64,000 bases of DNA from an uncultured Rhodopila sp. Lineage in GTDB: Bacteria > Pseudomonadota > Alphaproteobacteria > Acetobacterales > Acetobacteraceae. The position numbers and the translations under genes were made by a program. Below the pieces are notes generated by a model. That model was not told the origin of the DNA. It was given only the letters and a program-made list of their open reading frames with translations, and did not search any database. The DNA lies in contig NZ_CAJATU010000155.1 of assembly GCF_903944925.1 (NCBI RefSeq), forward strand, positions 1-64,000. Direction: 5' to 3'. How positions within the stretch are numbered: position 1 is the first letter of the stretch; each line of letters starts with the position of its first letter. Of this stretch, positions 37,501 to 47,338 are shown piece by piece.

Positions 37501-37851
37501 GTCGCGGAGATCGCGGCGCTGAACCGAATCCGCCGCCTGAATCCGGCGTTGCAGAGCCATCTGGGCCTGTCCTTCCACCCGGCGTTCAACGACCAGATCA
37601 TCCTCTACAGCAAGCCCGACCCGTCCGGCGGCAGCGTCATCCTGGTGGCCGTCAGCCTGGATCCGAACACCGCGCAAGAGGCTGCGATCGAGGTGCCGCT
37701 GTGGCGGCTCAACCTGTCCGACCAGGCCGCGGTGCGCGGAACCGATCTCATGCGGGATCAAAGTTTCACCTGGTATGGGAAATATCAGCGCATCCGACTT
37801 GATCCGGGAGACATGCCGTTCTCAGTATGGCGTCTCACCGGAGCAGCCTGA
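34570..37851 (+). CDS. glgE: Maltose-1-phosphate maltosyltransferase GlgE with an extra N-terminal degenerate GH13 domain
   Basis: GlgE extends alpha-1,4-glucan using maltose-1-phosphate. The 1093-residue product has a DUF3416-type beta domain from about residue 455 and a GH13_3 barrel from about 637. The nucleophile is Asp823 (FRVDNPHTKP), the acid/base Glu852 (FLAEAFTRP), and a third acid is Asp910 (FVNTPDINP). Residues ~25-430 form an additional GH13-like barrel in which the region-II Asp (GFRC-L-TLDRVP) and region-III Glu (AW-T-PG) are replaced by Leu and Thr, so it should be inactive. Typical actinobacterial GlgE lacks this part. The stop is immediately followed by treS (TGAATG). Confidence 0.93.
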   Translation: MNLSQPGFPKAKTDWSAPSGERGRHSAVNVYHLHPLAAGPLAGWVDTFARIAAMGFSHVCVAPPFEPGAGGDIFIHATFDRLHPALGFEGSAEQGIALAADFATRTGLRLMLDIAPGQIAVDSPLRQRQSDWFASPAEAGGADPRRAPQRVDVALPRFERTSLTDAVSGWWAERMSVFVRAGVAGFRCLTLDRVPASFWRRLLGSLRAANPDTLFLAWTPGVDWGAVRSLAGAGFDLTCSSAGWWDGRASWFLDEHALLRDVAPALAGPEPSFLERLARRLPPGADHAAAYRFALGVAVATGAGLFLPMGFEYAADRRFDSARANQEDMEAVRRDAPLDLSGDIAAAIRLSRTMPEARILRPLTGPESPVSALLRSDAADIRDADEADLLLINPDTVYPAALPFSLSPLPAAAGAAFEVDDAADSALRPGEVRILRCRRTPDIAGGGSSELSRAWAESTRIAVEAVRPVVLGGDFPVKTVVGRRFTVSADVFGDGHDVLAADLLWRPADQSAWQRIPMAKLINDRWEASVGLERVGLYHFAVEGWWDQWGTFTHDLHAKAAAGQDVSLEIQEGRHLIELAAARSTGPLAERLAAATSADAETLLSDDLKAAMKQADARPFAARSPIYSARADRPAAEFASWYELFPRSATHDPAVHGTFRSVIQRLPDIRAMGFDVLYFPPIHPIGRVNRKGRNNSLKAGRDDVGSPYAIGSAEGGHDAVHPQLGTLEDFRALLRAAHQHGLELALDFAIQCAPDHPWVTEHHDWFRWRPDGSMRYAENPPKKYEDIVNPDFYGEASFPGVWLALRDVIQFWIDQGVRIFRVDNPHTKPLPFWHWMIADIQGRHPDVLFLAEAFTRPKLMYRLGKVGFSQSYTYFTWRETKYELTEYLTELTSPPVADFYRPNFFVNTPDINPVYLQHANRAAFLIRAALAATLSGLWGVYSGFEICESAPLPGREEYLDSEKYEIRPRNYAAPGNIVAEIAALNRIRRLNPALQSHLGLSFHPAFNDQIILYSKPDPSGGSVILVAVSLDPNTAQEAAIEVPLWRLNLSDQAAVRGTDLMRDQSFTWYGKYQRIRLDPGDMPFSVWRLTGAA

Positions 37852-40800
37852 ATGAACGTCGCCCATCCCCGTCCGCATGCCGCGGCCCAAACGGCAGCGC
37901 TCGACCCGCTATGGTACAAAGACGCGATCATATACCAGATTCACGTCAAGTCATTCTTCGATTCAAACAATGACGGGATTGGCGACTTCCCCGGATTGAT
38001 TTCGAAGCTCGACTACATCGCCGAAATGGGCGTCAACACCATCTGGCTATTGCCGTTTTATCCGTCGCCGCGGCTCGATGACGGCTACGACATCGCCGAC
38101 TACCGGGGCGTCCACCCGGATTACGGCACGCTGGCGGACGTCAAGCGCTTCATCGCCGCCGCGCATGACCGCGGCATCCGGGTGATCGCCGAACTTGTGG
38201 TGAACCACACCTCCGACCAGCACCCCTGGTTCCAGCGCGCCCGCACCGCCAAGCCGGGATCGATGTACCGCGACTTCTATGTCTGGTCGCAAACCGACCG
38301 GAAATATGCAGGCACACGCATCATCTTCGTGGATTCGGAGCGCTCCAACTGGACCTGGGACGACACCGCGCACGCCTATTACTGGCACCGCTTCTACCGC
38401 CACCAGCCGGACCTGAACTACGACAACCCGCGGGTGATGCGCGAGGTGCTGTCCGTGCTGCGCTACTGGGCGGAGATGGGCGTCGATGGTCTCCGCCTCG
38501 ACGCGGTTCCCTACCTGGTGGAGCGCGAGGGCACCAACAACGAGAACCTGCCTGAAACCCACGTCGTGCTGAAGCGTATCCGTGCCGAACTGGAAGCGCA
38601 TTACCCGGACAAGATGCTGCTCGCCGAAGCGAACCAATGGCCCGAGGATACCAAGGACTATTTTGGCGACGGCGATGAATGCCACATGGCGTTCCATTTC
38701 CCGCTGATGCCGCGCATGTACATGGCGATCGCCCGGGAAGACCGCTTTCCCATCAGCGATATCCTGCGCCAGACCCCCGACATTCCGCCGAACTGCCAAT
38801 GGGCGATCTTCCTGCGCAACCACGACGAACTCACGCTGGAAATGGTCACCGAATCCGAGCGTGACTTCCTTTGGGAAACCTACGCTGCGGATCGCCGTGC
38901 GCGTCTGAACCTGGGCATCCGGCGGCGCCTGGCACCGTTGCTGGAACGCGACCGCCGGCGCGTCGAATTGATGAACTATCTGCTGCTCTCCATGCCCGGC
39001 ACCCCGGTCATTTATTACGGCGACGAGATCGGCATGGGCGACAACATCCATCTCGGCGACCGTAACGGCGTGCGCACGCCGATGCAGTGGTCCTCCGACC
39101 GCAACGGTGGATTTTCGCGCGTGGCGGATCCGTCGCGGCTGGTGCTGCCGATGGTGATGGACCCGCTCTACGCGTTTCAGACGGTGAACGTCGAGGCGCA
39201 GGCATCCGATCCGCACTCGTTGCTGTCATGGATGCGGCGGACCATCGCGATTCGCCGCCAGTACAAGGTGTTCGGCCGCGGCGGCTACCGGCTGCTGTAT
39301 CCGAAGAACCGCAAGATCCTGGCCTACCTGCGGGAAAGCGAAGACTCGGTCATCCTGTGCGTCGCGAACCTGTCGCGGACGCCGCAGGCCGTCGAACTCG
39401 ATCTCTCGGAATTCAACGGCCGCGTCCCGATCGAGCTTGATGGACACTCGGTTTTTCCGCCCATTGGGCAGTTGACGTATCTGCTGACCCTGCCACCCTA
39501 CGGCTTCTACTGGTTCGAGCTTTCGAAGGCCAATGAGTGGCCGTCCACCCATACGCCGGCACCGGAACCCATGCCCGAATACCAGACCATCGTTATGCGC
39601 CGCGACCTCGCGGAGGCCATCCACGCGGTCAAGCCATTGATCGAGCGTGACATCCTGCCGCAGTATCTGGCGAAGCGCCGCTGGTACGCGCTGAAGGACC
39701 AGAAGCTGCTCTCCGCCAGGATCGCACTGACGACCCGGCTGCTGGCCGAGGACGTGCTGCTGCTGGAGATCGAAACCGAAACCGCGTCCGGCAAGGCCCG
39801 CTGGCTGCTGCCCATCGGCATTGTCTGGGGCGACTTGCCGGCGCCTCCCTTGCCGTCGCAACTCGCCCTCGCCCGCATTCGCCGCGGTCCGAAGGTGGGC
39901 CTTCTGACCGATGCCTTCGCGCTGCCCGGGTTCGCCCTCGGCGTGCTGACGGCGCTTGCGGACAAGGACGTGATCGCCACCGAGCATGGCGTGCTGCGGT
40001 TCGAACCGACCTCCCGGATCAAGGATGTCGTCGTGCCGGACGGTGTGGAGCTGAACTGGATCTCGGCCGAACAGTCCAATTCCTCGGTGATCGTCGGCGA
40101 GATCGCCATCGTGAAAATGTTCCGCCGGGTGACCTCCGGCCCACATCCGGAAGCCGAGATGGGCCGGCATCTGACCGAACAGGGCTTCGCGTACACGCCG
40201 GCGCTGCTGGGCGAGGTCGTCCGGGTCGATCCGGCCGGCGTGCGTCATGCGCTGGGAATCGCCCAGGCTTTCGTGCGCAACCAGGGCGATGCCTGGACCT
40301 GGACGCTGGAGCTGCTCGTGCGGGGGTTGTCGGACATCACCGCGGGCGACGAGAGCGTGCCGGTCGATGTGACCAACCATGCGGATTATGCGCGGTTCGC
40401 CGCCCTGCTGGGCAGCCGCCTGGGCGAGATGCACCAGATCCTGGCACGGCAGTCGCCCGATCCGGCGTTCGAGCCGATCACCGCCACCGCGGCCGATGCG
40501 CTGGTGTTCGCCGAACGTGTGCGCGACCAGCTCCTGGATGCCTACCGGGCGATCGATGCGACGGCGCAGATGGATCCCGCGGCCGAGCAGGATCGCACCA
40601 CAATGCTGGAGACCCGGGAGGCGCTGCTATCCCGGCTGCCGGCGCTGGCCGAGGTGGCAGTGGGTACGACCCTGACCCGCATCCATGGCGATCTGCACCT
40701 CGGCCAGATCCTGGTGGTCAACGGCGACGTGTCGATCATCGACTTCGAAGGCGAGCCCGCCCGGCCGGTCGAGATGCGGCGGGCCAAGGATCAGCCGCTG

Positions 40801-41151
40801 CGCGACGTCGCCGGAGTGCTGCGGTCCTTCGCCTACGCCGCGGCCGTGGTGAAGCGGCGCAGCCTTGCCAGCCATGCCCATTTGCAGGACGACAAGGTGG
40901 CGGCTTTTCTCGACAGCTTCGTCGCCCGCTCGACGGAAGCCTTTACGGCAGGCTATCGGGATGCCATTGCATCGACCGAAGCGGAAGCGCCTATTGCCCT
41001 GGTATCGGAGTTGCTGGATTTGTTCCTGATCGAAAAGGCGGCCTACGAGGTGGTCTATGAATCGGCCAACCGGCCGACATGGATCGACGTTCCGTTGCAC
41101 GGGCTTGCCGCTCGCACGCGCCATCTGCTGGGTATCGAGGCTGTTGCATGA
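37852..41151 (+). CDS. treS: Trehalose synthase-maltokinase fusion (TreS-Mak/Pep2)
   Basis: The 1099-residue fusion interconverts trehalose and maltose and then phosphorylates maltose to maltose-1-phosphate, the GlgE substrate. The N-terminal GH13_16 half starts [20 protein letters not shown] and carries Asp217 ([10 protein letters not shown]), Glu259 (LLAEANQWP) and Asp325 (NHDELTLEM). From about residue 590 ([20 protein letters not shown]) a maltokinase domain follows, with kinase-fold residues Asp947 ([10 protein letters not shown]) and Asp964 (IIDFEGEP). The stop overlaps glgB (ATGA). Channelling between the two activities is inferred from the fusion. Confidence 0.95.
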   Translation: MNVAHPRPHAAAQTAALDPLWYKDAIIYQIHVKSFFDSNNDGIGDFPGLISKLDYIAEMGVNTIWLLPFYPSPRLDDGYDIADYRGVHPDYGTLADVKRFIAAAHDRGIRVIAELVVNHTSDQHPWFQRARTAKPGSMYRDFYVWSQTDRKYAGTRIIFVDSERSNWTWDDTAHAYYWHRFYRHQPDLNYDNPRVMREVLSVLRYWAEMGVDGLRLDAVPYLVEREGTNNENLPETHVVLKRIRAELEAHYPDKMLLAEANQWPEDTKDYFGDGDECHMAFHFPLMPRMYMAIAREDRFPISDILRQTPDIPPNCQWAIFLRNHDELTLEMVTESERDFLWETYAADRRARLNLGIRRRLAPLLERDRRRVELMNYLLLSMPGTPVIYYGDEIGMGDNIHLGDRNGVRTPMQWSSDRNGGFSRVADPSRLVLPMVMDPLYAFQTVNVEAQASDPHSLLSWMRRTIAIRRQYKVFGRGGYRLLYPKNRKILAYLRESEDSVILCVANLSRTPQAVELDLSEFNGRVPIELDGHSVFPPIGQLTYLLTLPPYGFYWFELSKANEWPSTHTPAPEPMPEYQTIVMRRDLAEAIHAVKPLIERDILPQYLAKRRWYALKDQKLLSARIALTTRLLAEDVLLLEIETETASGKARWLLPIGIVWGDLPAPPLPSQLALARIRRGPKVGLLTDAFALPGFALGVLTALADKDVIATEHGVLRFEPTSRIKDVVVPDGVELNWISAEQSNSSVIVGEIAIVKMFRRVTSGPHPEAEMGRHLTEQGFAYTPALLGEVVRVDPAGVRHALGIAQAFVRNQGDAWTWTLELLVRGLSDITAGDESVPVDVTNHADYARFAALLGSRLGEMHQILARQSPDPAFEPITATAADALVFAERVRDQLLDAYRAIDATAQMDPAAEQDRTTMLETREALLSRLPALAEVAVGTTLTRIHGDLHLGQILVVNGDVSIIDFEGEPARPVEMRRAKDQPLRDVAGVLRSFAYAAAVVKRRSLASHAHLQDDKVAAFLDSFVARSTEAFTAGYRDAIASTEAEAPIALVSELLDLFLIEKAAYEVVYESANRPTWIDVPLHGLAARTRHLLGIEAVA

Positions 41152-43343
41152 ATGACATTGTCGTGATCCCGTCGATCTCTCCGGAGCAGTCCTGGCAGCT
41201 TTCGCATGGCTGCCTGCGCGATCCGTTCGCGGTGCTCGGGCCGTTTGAAACCGGCGCCGGCCGCTATGTGCGGGCCTTCCTGCCCGGCGCCGAAGCCGTG
41301 GAGGTCGTCGCGCGCAGCGACGGGCGGCGTCTCGGCACGCTGTCGCCGACGGAGCCGGCCGGCCTGTTCATGGGCCGGGTGGAGGGGCACGAGCCCTACC
41401 GCTTCCGCATCGAGTGGCCGGGCGCGGTGCAGGAGGTCGAGGATTCCTACTCCTACGACCTGCTGCTGAGCGAAACCGACCTGCATCTGTTCAACGAAGG
41501 CCGGCTGTTCGAGATCGCCTTCACCCTGGGCGCCAACCCGATGACGATCGACGGGGTGCGGGGGACTCGGTTCGCCGTCTGGGCGCCGAATGCGCGCGCG
41601 GTCTCGGTCATCGGCGACTTCGACACCTGGGACAACCGCCGCCACCCGATGCGGCTGCGCTATCCGTCCGGGGTCTGGGAATTGTTCCTGCCGCGCGTCG
41701 GGCCGGGCACCCGGTATAAATTCGCGCTGGTCGGGCCGGATGGCGCCCGTTTGCCGGACAAAGCCGATCCGCTGGCGAAGGCGACGGAGCAGCCGCCGGC
41801 CACGGCATCGGTGGTGGCCAATCCGGAGCCGTTCGTCTGGCACGACGAAGCCTGGATGGAGAGCCGCGCGCCGCGGCATCGCTACGACGCGCCGCTGTCG
41901 ATCTACGAAGTCCATTGCGAATCCTGGTTCCGTCCCGGCCACGGCCGCATCGCCAGTTGGGACGAACTGGCCGATCGGCTGGTGCCCTACGTGGTGGAGC
42001 TGGGGTTCACGCATGTCGAGCTGATGCCGATCGCGGAATATCCGTTTGGTGGGTCGTGGGGGTATCAGCCGCTTGGGCTGTTTGCGCCGTCCGGCCGGTT
42101 CGGGCCGGTGGAGGGGTTCGCCCGCTTCGTCGATACCTGCCACCGCGCCGGTGTCGGCGTGATCATCGACTGGGTGCCGGGACATTTCCCCACCGATGCG
42201 CACGGCCTCGCCCGCTTCGACGGCACGCCGCTGTTCGAGCACGCGGATCCCAAGGAAGGATTCCACCAGGACTGGAACACCTTCATCTACAATTTCGGCC
42301 GGCGGGAGGTGCAAGGCTTCCTGATCGCCAGCGGCGTCCATTGGCTGGAGTATTTCCATGTCGACGGCCTGCGCGTCGATGCGGTCGCCTCGATGCTGTA
42401 CCGCGATTACAGCCGCAAGGAAGGCGAGTGGATTCCCAACATCTACGGCGGCCGGGAAAACCTGGAGGCCATCGGCTTTCTGCGCCACTTCAACGCCGTG
42501 GCGGAGGAGCGCAGCCACGGCGCCATGACGATCGCCGAGGAATCGACGGCCTGGCCGGGCGTGTCACGCCCGATCCGCGATGGCGGCCTGGGGTTCACCT
42601 TCAAGTGGAACATGGGGTGGATGCATGACACGCTGCACTACATGGAGTTCGCGCCGATATTCCGCAGCTATCACCACAACGAGATGACGTTCGGCCTGCT
42701 GTATGCGTTCTCCGAGAATTTCGTGCTGCCCTTGTCGCACGACGAAGTGGTGTACGGAAAAGGCTCGCTGATTAACAAAATGCCAGGCGACAACTGGCAG
42801 CGTTTCGCCAACCTGCGTGCGTATTTCGGTTTCATGTGGGGCCATCCCGGCAAGAAGCTGCTGTTCATGGGCGGCGAGATCGCGCAATGGAGCGAATGGA
42901 ATCACGATGCCTCGATTGACTGGAATTTGCTCGATTACGACACGCATCGTGGCATTCAAACACTGGTGCGTGACTTAAACGCGCTCTACCGTGAATACCA
43001 TGCCTTGCATGAACGCGATTCCATATCGAGCGGCTTTCGCTGGGTCATCGGCAACGACACAGCCAATTCAGTGTTCGCTTTCCTGCGGCAAGGCCATGAA
43101 GAAGGCCGGGTGGTGCTTGTCGTTTGCAACATGACCCCGGTTCCCCGGCTGGGCTATGGCATCGGCGTCCCGCGCCCCGGCTTCTGGCGGGAACTGCTCA
43201 ACACCGATGCGTCGATTTATGGTGGCTCGAACATGGGCAACAACGGAGGCGTCAAAACCGTGCCGGTGCAAATGCATGGCGAAGCGCAGTCACTGTCTCT
43301 TACGCTGCCGCCGCTTGCGGTGCTGTATCTCGCTCTCGACTGA
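41148..43343 (+). CDS. glgB: 1,4-alpha-glucan branching enzyme
   Basis: GlgB makes alpha-1,6 branches in the glucan. The 731-residue protein has an N1 region, a CBM48 domain ([20 protein letters not shown], about residue 145), and a GH13_9 barrel with Asp411 ([11 protein letters not shown]), Glu464 ([10 protein letters not shown]) and Asp532 ([10 protein letters not shown]); [19 protein letters not shown] is diagnostic. The ATG at 41148 overlaps the treS stop. It closes the first operon and is followed by a strong terminator. Confidence 0.96.
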   Translation: MNDIVVIPSISPEQSWQLSHGCLRDPFAVLGPFETGAGRYVRAFLPGAEAVEVVARSDGRRLGTLSPTEPAGLFMGRVEGHEPYRFRIEWPGAVQEVEDSYSYDLLLSETDLHLFNEGRLFEIAFTLGANPMTIDGVRGTRFAVWAPNARAVSVIGDFDTWDNRRHPMRLRYPSGVWELFLPRVGPGTRYKFALVGPDGARLPDKADPLAKATEQPPATASVVANPEPFVWHDEAWMESRAPRHRYDAPLSIYEVHCESWFRPGHGRIASWDELADRLVPYVVELGFTHVELMPIAEYPFGGSWGYQPLGLFAPSGRFGPVEGFARFVDTCHRAGVGVIIDWVPGHFPTDAHGLARFDGTPLFEHADPKEGFHQDWNTFIYNFGRREVQGFLIASGVHWLEYFHVDGLRVDAVASMLYRDYSRKEGEWIPNIYGGRENLEAIGFLRHFNAVAEERSHGAMTIAEESTAWPGVSRPIRDGGLGFTFKWNMGWMHDTLHYMEFAPIFRSYHHNEMTFGLLYAFSENFVLPLSHDEVVYGKGSLINKMPGDNWQRFANLRAYFGFMWGHPGKKLLFMGGEIAQWSEWNHDASIDWNLLDYDTHRGIQTLVRDLNALYREYHALHERDSISSGFRWVIGNDTANSVFAFLRQGHEEGRVVLVVCNMTPVPRLGYGIGVPRPGFWRELLNTDASIYGGSNMGNNGGVKTVPVQMHGEAQSLSLTLPPLAVLYLALD

Positions 43344-43350
43344 GCGGCCC

Positions 43351-43373
43351 GGCCGGGTTTCCCGGCCTTTTTT
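43351..43373 (+). terminator. Rho-independent terminator after glgB
   Basis: GGCCGGG-TTT-CCCGGCC forms a 7-bp GC stem directly followed by six T residues, eight bases after the glgB stop. It separates the glgE-treS-glgB transcript from the treZ promoter. Confidence 0.88.
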
Positions 43374-43395
43374 GGACCAATTCGCACGGAGCGGT

Positions 43396-43420
43396 GGAAC
43401 GACGCGGGCGGGGGCCCGTT
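43396..43420 (+). promoter_or_regulatory. EcfG-type promoter of the treZ-malQ-treY operon
   Basis: GGAAC at 43396-43400 and CGTT at 43417-43420 are separated by 16 bases, again the exact EcfG consensus. It is placed 23 bp after the upstream terminator and about 115 bp before the treZ ATG. It is the second perfect match in front of a trehalose/glucan operon in this window. Confidence 0.75.
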
Positions 43421-43535
43421 TCGGAAACAGACGTCGCTGCCCGATGAAACGGCTTGCGGCATAGATGCGATATTTGACCGCTGTCGATCGCAAGGTTCGC
43501 CTAGGAAGCGTGCGACGCGGGCGAGGAAGACAGGC

Positions 43536-45272
43536 ATGAACAACAAGACGTTCCCTGCGTGTCGGTTCGGTGCGATAAAGCTTGATACCGGGACCGTCGC
43601 GTTTCGCCTTTGGGCACCGGCACAGGAGACGGTTTCGGTGGCCATCGACGGCGGCGGGCTGCTGCCGATGCAGCGCTCGGCCGATGGCTGGTTCGAGGCG
43701 ACCGCCCCGGTTCCGCCCGGGACGAAATACCACTACCGCCTGTCCGACGGCCTGATGGTGCCCGATCCGGCGTCGCGGGCTCAGGCGCCGGATGTGCACG
43801 ATGCCAGTGTCGTCGTGTCAGACGACTTCGTCTGGCGGCACCAGGAGTGGCGCGGCCGGCCGTGGACGGAGTCCATCATCTATGAGGTTCACGCCGGAGC
43901 CGCAGGCGGGTTTCGCGGCATCCGCGACGACCTGCCGCGGCTGAAACGCCTCGGCGTCACCGCGATCGAACTGATGCCGGTCAACGATTTCCCGGGCCGC
44001 CGAAACTGGGGCTACGATGGTGTGCTGCCCTTCGCTCCCGATTCGGCCTACGGCACGCCGGAGGATCTGAAGGCCTTGATCGACACGGCCCATGGCCTTG
44101 GTCTGATGATGTACCTGGACGTGGTGTACAATCATTTCGGCCCCGATGGTAACTACCTTGGCAGCTACGCCCCGCAATTCTTTCGCGACGACGTGCATAC
44201 GCCGTGGGGCCCGGCCATCGACTTTCGCCGCCACGAGGTGCGGGAGTTTTTCATCAGCAACGTGCTGATGTGGCTGATGGAGTATCGCTTCGACGGGCTG
44301 CGCTTCGACGCCGTCCACGCCATCCAGGAGCAGGACTGGGTGGAGGAAATGGCCGCCGTGGTGCACACCACTGTCGAGCCGGGACGGCATGTGCACCTGA
44401 TCCTGGAGCATCACAACAACGCCTCGCATTTGCGCAAGGCAGTCGATGCGCAGTGGAACGACGACGGCCACAATGTGCTTCATGTTCTGCTCACCGATGA
44501 GGACGGCGGCTACTATGCCGACTATGCCGGCGACCCGGCCGCGAAGCTCGCCCGCGTCCTGGCGGAGGGTTGGGTGTACCAGGGCGAGCGGTCCGAGTAT
44601 CTCAAGACTGACCGCGGCGAACCCTCAGCCGATATCCCGCCCCACGCGCACGTCCTTTTCCTGCAGAACCACGACCAGATCGGCAATCGCGCATTCGGCG
44701 AGCGGCTGACGACGCTCACCTCCGCACCGGCGCTGGAGGCGGCAATCGTCCTGCAAATGCTCTGCCCGCAGATACCTCTGCTGTTCATGGGCGAGGAGAT
44801 CGCGTGCACGACACCGTTCCTGTTCTTCACCGACCATCACAACGAGCTTGCGGACGCGGTGCGCGAGGGACGCCGGCAGGAATTTGCCGGATTTCCCGCC
44901 TTCGCCGATCCGGAGAAGCGCGAGCAGATTCCGGACCCGAACGCGGCGGCTACTTTTGCCGCCTGCCTGCCCCGCCCCGCCGGCTCCGAATCGGATGAGC
45001 GCTTCGCGTTGTATCAACGATTGATCGAACTGCGGCTGCGTGAGATTGCGCCCCGGCTGCGCGGCACGACGTCGACCGGCGCCAGGGCGATCGGACCGAA
45101 AGCGGTTATCGCGGGCTGGCGCCTGGGTGACGGCTCGCGTCTGACGATTGTAACGAATTTGGGAGCGGAGACGGTTTCGTTCGATGTCCCACCGGGCCGT
45201 CTGCTCTATGCGTCCGGCGACCCGCGGGGTCCCGGACCGGTGACAGCCGCCTATCTGGAGAGTGGTGCATGA
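43536..45272 (+). CDS. treZ: Malto-oligosyltrehalose trehalohydrolase
   Basis: TreZ releases trehalose from maltooligosyl-trehalose made by TreY. The 578-residue protein starts with a CBM48-like domain (VAFRLWAPAQETVSVAIDGG), then the GH13_10 barrel: IYEVHAGAAGGFRGI, ELMPVNDFPGRRNWGYDG, Asp258 (GLRFDAVHAI), Glu291 (LILEHHNNAS) and the NHDQIGNRAFGERL motif. The stop overlaps malQ by four bases (ATGA). First gene of the second island operon. Confidence 0.95.
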   Translation: MNNKTFPACRFGAIKLDTGTVAFRLWAPAQETVSVAIDGGGLLPMQRSADGWFEATAPVPPGTKYHYRLSDGLMVPDPASRAQAPDVHDASVVVSDDFVWRHQEWRGRPWTESIIYEVHAGAAGGFRGIRDDLPRLKRLGVTAIELMPVNDFPGRRNWGYDGVLPFAPDSAYGTPEDLKALIDTAHGLGLMMYLDVVYNHFGPDGNYLGSYAPQFFRDDVHTPWGPAIDFRRHEVREFFISNVLMWLMEYRFDGLRFDAVHAIQEQDWVEEMAAVVHTTVEPGRHVHLILEHHNNASHLRKAVDAQWNDDGHNVLHVLLTDEDGGYYADYAGDPAAKLARVLAEGWVYQGERSEYLKTDRGEPSADIPPHAHVLFLQNHDQIGNRAFGERLTTLTSAPALEAAIVLQMLCPQIPLLFMGEEIACTTPFLFFTDHHNELADAVREGRRQEFAGFPAFADPEKREQIPDPNAAATFAACLPRPAGSESDERFALYQRLIELRLREIAPRLRGTTSTGARAIGPKAVIAGWRLGDGSRLTIVTNLGAETVSFDVPPGRLLYASGDPRGPGPVTAAYLESGA

Positions 45273-47338
45273 GCGACGAAGTCCTACGCGATCTCGCCCG
45301 TAGGGCGGGCATCGCGGTCGAATGGCAGGACTATGCGGGTCGGCCGCACGTTGTTTCGGCGCCGGTTCTGCGCCGTGTGCTGGCCGCCCTGGGGCTTCCC
45401 GCGGATACCGGTCGCGAGTTGTCGTCCAGCCGCCGGGTCCTGAGCAAACGCAGCAGCCTGGCGGACCTGCCGCCATTGGTGACCGCCGTGGCGGGACGCC
45501 CGACCCGCCTGGATGTCGGCGGCAATGAATCGCAGCCGGCCGAGCTGCTGCTGGAACGCGGCGACGTGCGTGAGATCGCCCTGTTGCCCGCCCGCGGCCG
45601 CCTGCGCATTCCCGCCATCGCCGAGATCGGCTATCACCGCCTTCGCGTCGAAGACCGGGAGATCGTGCTGGCGGTGTCGCCCGCGCGGTGCCGCTCGATT
45701 GAGGACGTGGTTCCCGATGCGCGCCTGTGGGGCCTGGCGGCACAGCTTTACGGCCTCAACCATCCCGGCGACGTCGGTATCGGCGATCTTGCGGGCGCGG
45801 CCGAACTGGCACGCGTGGCCGGGCAGCGGGGGGCCGATGCCATCGCGCTGAGTCCCATGCACGCATTGTATGCCGCGGACCCGGAGCGATTCGGGCCCTA
45901 TTCGCCGTCGAGCCGGCTGTTCATGAATCCGCTGCATGCGGCGCCGGAGCTGGTCTTCGGCAAGCCCGCCTACGCTGCGGCACTCAGCGCAGTGCCCGGC
46001 GCCGAGCCGGGGCTATCGAACGGCCTGATCGACTGGCCGGCGGCTTCGGCGGCCAAATATGCCGTGCTGCGCAAGCTGTTCGACAGCTTCCTGGACGGTG
46101 GCGACTGGGACGGCGCCCTGGGCGCGGACTTCGCGCGGTTCCGGGCGGATCAAGGTCCGCTGCTTTATGAACACGCGTGCTTCGAGGCGCTGCACGCCGC
46201 ACGCATGCCGAAGCGGCAGTGGCGCACCTGGCCGGCCGATTTGCGCGATCCACGCTCCGCGGCGGTGGCGTTCTTCGCCGAGTCGCAGCCGGAAGAAATT
46301 TTGTTTCACCAGTTCCTGCAATGGATAACCGATCGTTCTGTCAACGAGACACAGCTCGCCGCGCGGCAGGCCGGCATGCGAATCGGGCTCATCGGCGACC
46401 TCGCCGTCGGCATGGACCCCGAGGGCAGCCACGCCTGGAGCCGCCAGGGCGACATCCTGCTCGGCCTGACCATCGGCGCGCCACCGGATCTGCTGAACCC
46501 CAAGGGCCAGGACTGGGGCCTGACCGGATTTTCGCCCCGCGCGATGGAAGACAACGGGTTTGCACCGTTCCTCGCCACGTTGCGCTCGGCCATGCGTCAC
46601 GTCGGCGGTATCCGGGTCGATCATGCGATGGGGCTGGCGCGGCTGTGGCTGGTGCCGGAGGGCGCGTCACCCGCCGACGGCGCCTATCTGAACTACCCGG
46701 TTGTCGATCTGTTGCGCCTGCTGGCGTTGGAGTCGGTCCGACACAACGTCGTCGTGATCGGGGAAGACCTTGGAACCGTGCCTGAGGGTTTCCACGATAT
46801 GCTGGAACAAGGCGGGATCCACGGCATGCGTGTTCTATGGTTCGAGCGTGATACGCAGGCTGATTTCATCCCGCCGCGCGGCTGGGGCAGCAGCGCGGTG
46901 GCGATGACCTCGACCCACGACCTTCCGACCGTTGCGGGCTGGTGGAAGGGCAGCGATATCGAGGTCCGGCATGAACACGGCCGCCTTGGCGAAGGCGTCG
47001 ATCCCGCCGCCATTCGTGCCGAACGCGAAAAAGATCGGCCTTTGCTTTGGGACGCCTTTTTGCGCGAGCACGTCGGCGAGGGACCAGTTCCGTCCCCGGA
47101 AGAAACCGGTCGCGTCGTGGATGCCGCGGTGAAATACGTTGCGAAGACGGAAGTTCCATTGTCGCTGATCCCGCTTGAAGATTTCCTCGGCGAGGAGGCG
47201 CAGCCGAACCTGCCCGGTACGGTGACGGAACATCCAAACTGGCGCCGGCGGCTGCAGGTCCCGGCGGCCGAGATCCTGCAGGAGGAAGCGGTGGCGCGGC
47301 GGATAGACTTCATGGCGGCGGAGCGACCGCGGCAGTGA
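45269..47338 (+). CDS. malQ: 4-alpha-glucanotransferase (amylomaltase)
   Basis: MalQ disproportionates maltooligosaccharides, recycling the short chains left by TreY/TreZ. The 689-residue GH77 protein has LWGLAAQLYGLNHPGDVGIG, Asp451 as nucleophile (GGIRVDHAMGL), Glu499 (VVIGEDLGTVPEG) and the STHDLPTVAGWW motif. The N-terminal ~130 residues are the variable MalQ extension. It is overlapped by both neighbours (treZ stop; treY GTG start). Confidence 0.95.
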   Translation: MSDEVLRDLARRAGIAVEWQDYAGRPHVVSAPVLRRVLAALGLPADTGRELSSSRRVLSKRSSLADLPPLVTAVAGRPTRLDVGGNESQPAELLLERGDVREIALLPARGRLRIPAIAEIGYHRLRVEDREIVLAVSPARCRSIEDVVPDARLWGLAAQLYGLNHPGDVGIGDLAGAAELARVAGQRGADAIALSPMHALYAADPERFGPYSPSSRLFMNPLHAAPELVFGKPAYAAALSAVPGAEPGLSNGLIDWPAASAAKYAVLRKLFDSFLDGGDWDGALGADFARFRADQGPLLYEHACFEALHAARMPKRQWRTWPADLRDPRSAAVAFFAESQPEEILFHQFLQWITDRSVNETQLAARQAGMRIGLIGDLAVGMDPEGSHAWSRQGDILLGLTIGAPPDLLNPKGQDWGLTGFSPRAMEDNGFAPFLATLRSAMRHVGGIRVDHAMGLARLWLVPEGASPADGAYLNYPVVDLLRLLALESVRHNVVVIGEDLGTVPEGFHDMLEQGGIHGMRVLWFERDTQADFIPPRGWGSSAVAMTSTHDLPTVAGWWKGSDIEVRHEHGRLGEGVDPAAIRAEREKDRPLLWDAFLREHVGEGPVPSPEETGRVVDAAVKYVAKTEVPLSLIPLEDFLGEEAQPNLPGTVTEHPNWRRRLQVPAAEILQEEAVARRIDFMAAERPRQ

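Noticed and set aside
36451-37761. A 436-codon minus-strand frame inside glgE
   Set aside because: Antisense shadow of the catalytic half of glgE; composition is unlike real proteins here.
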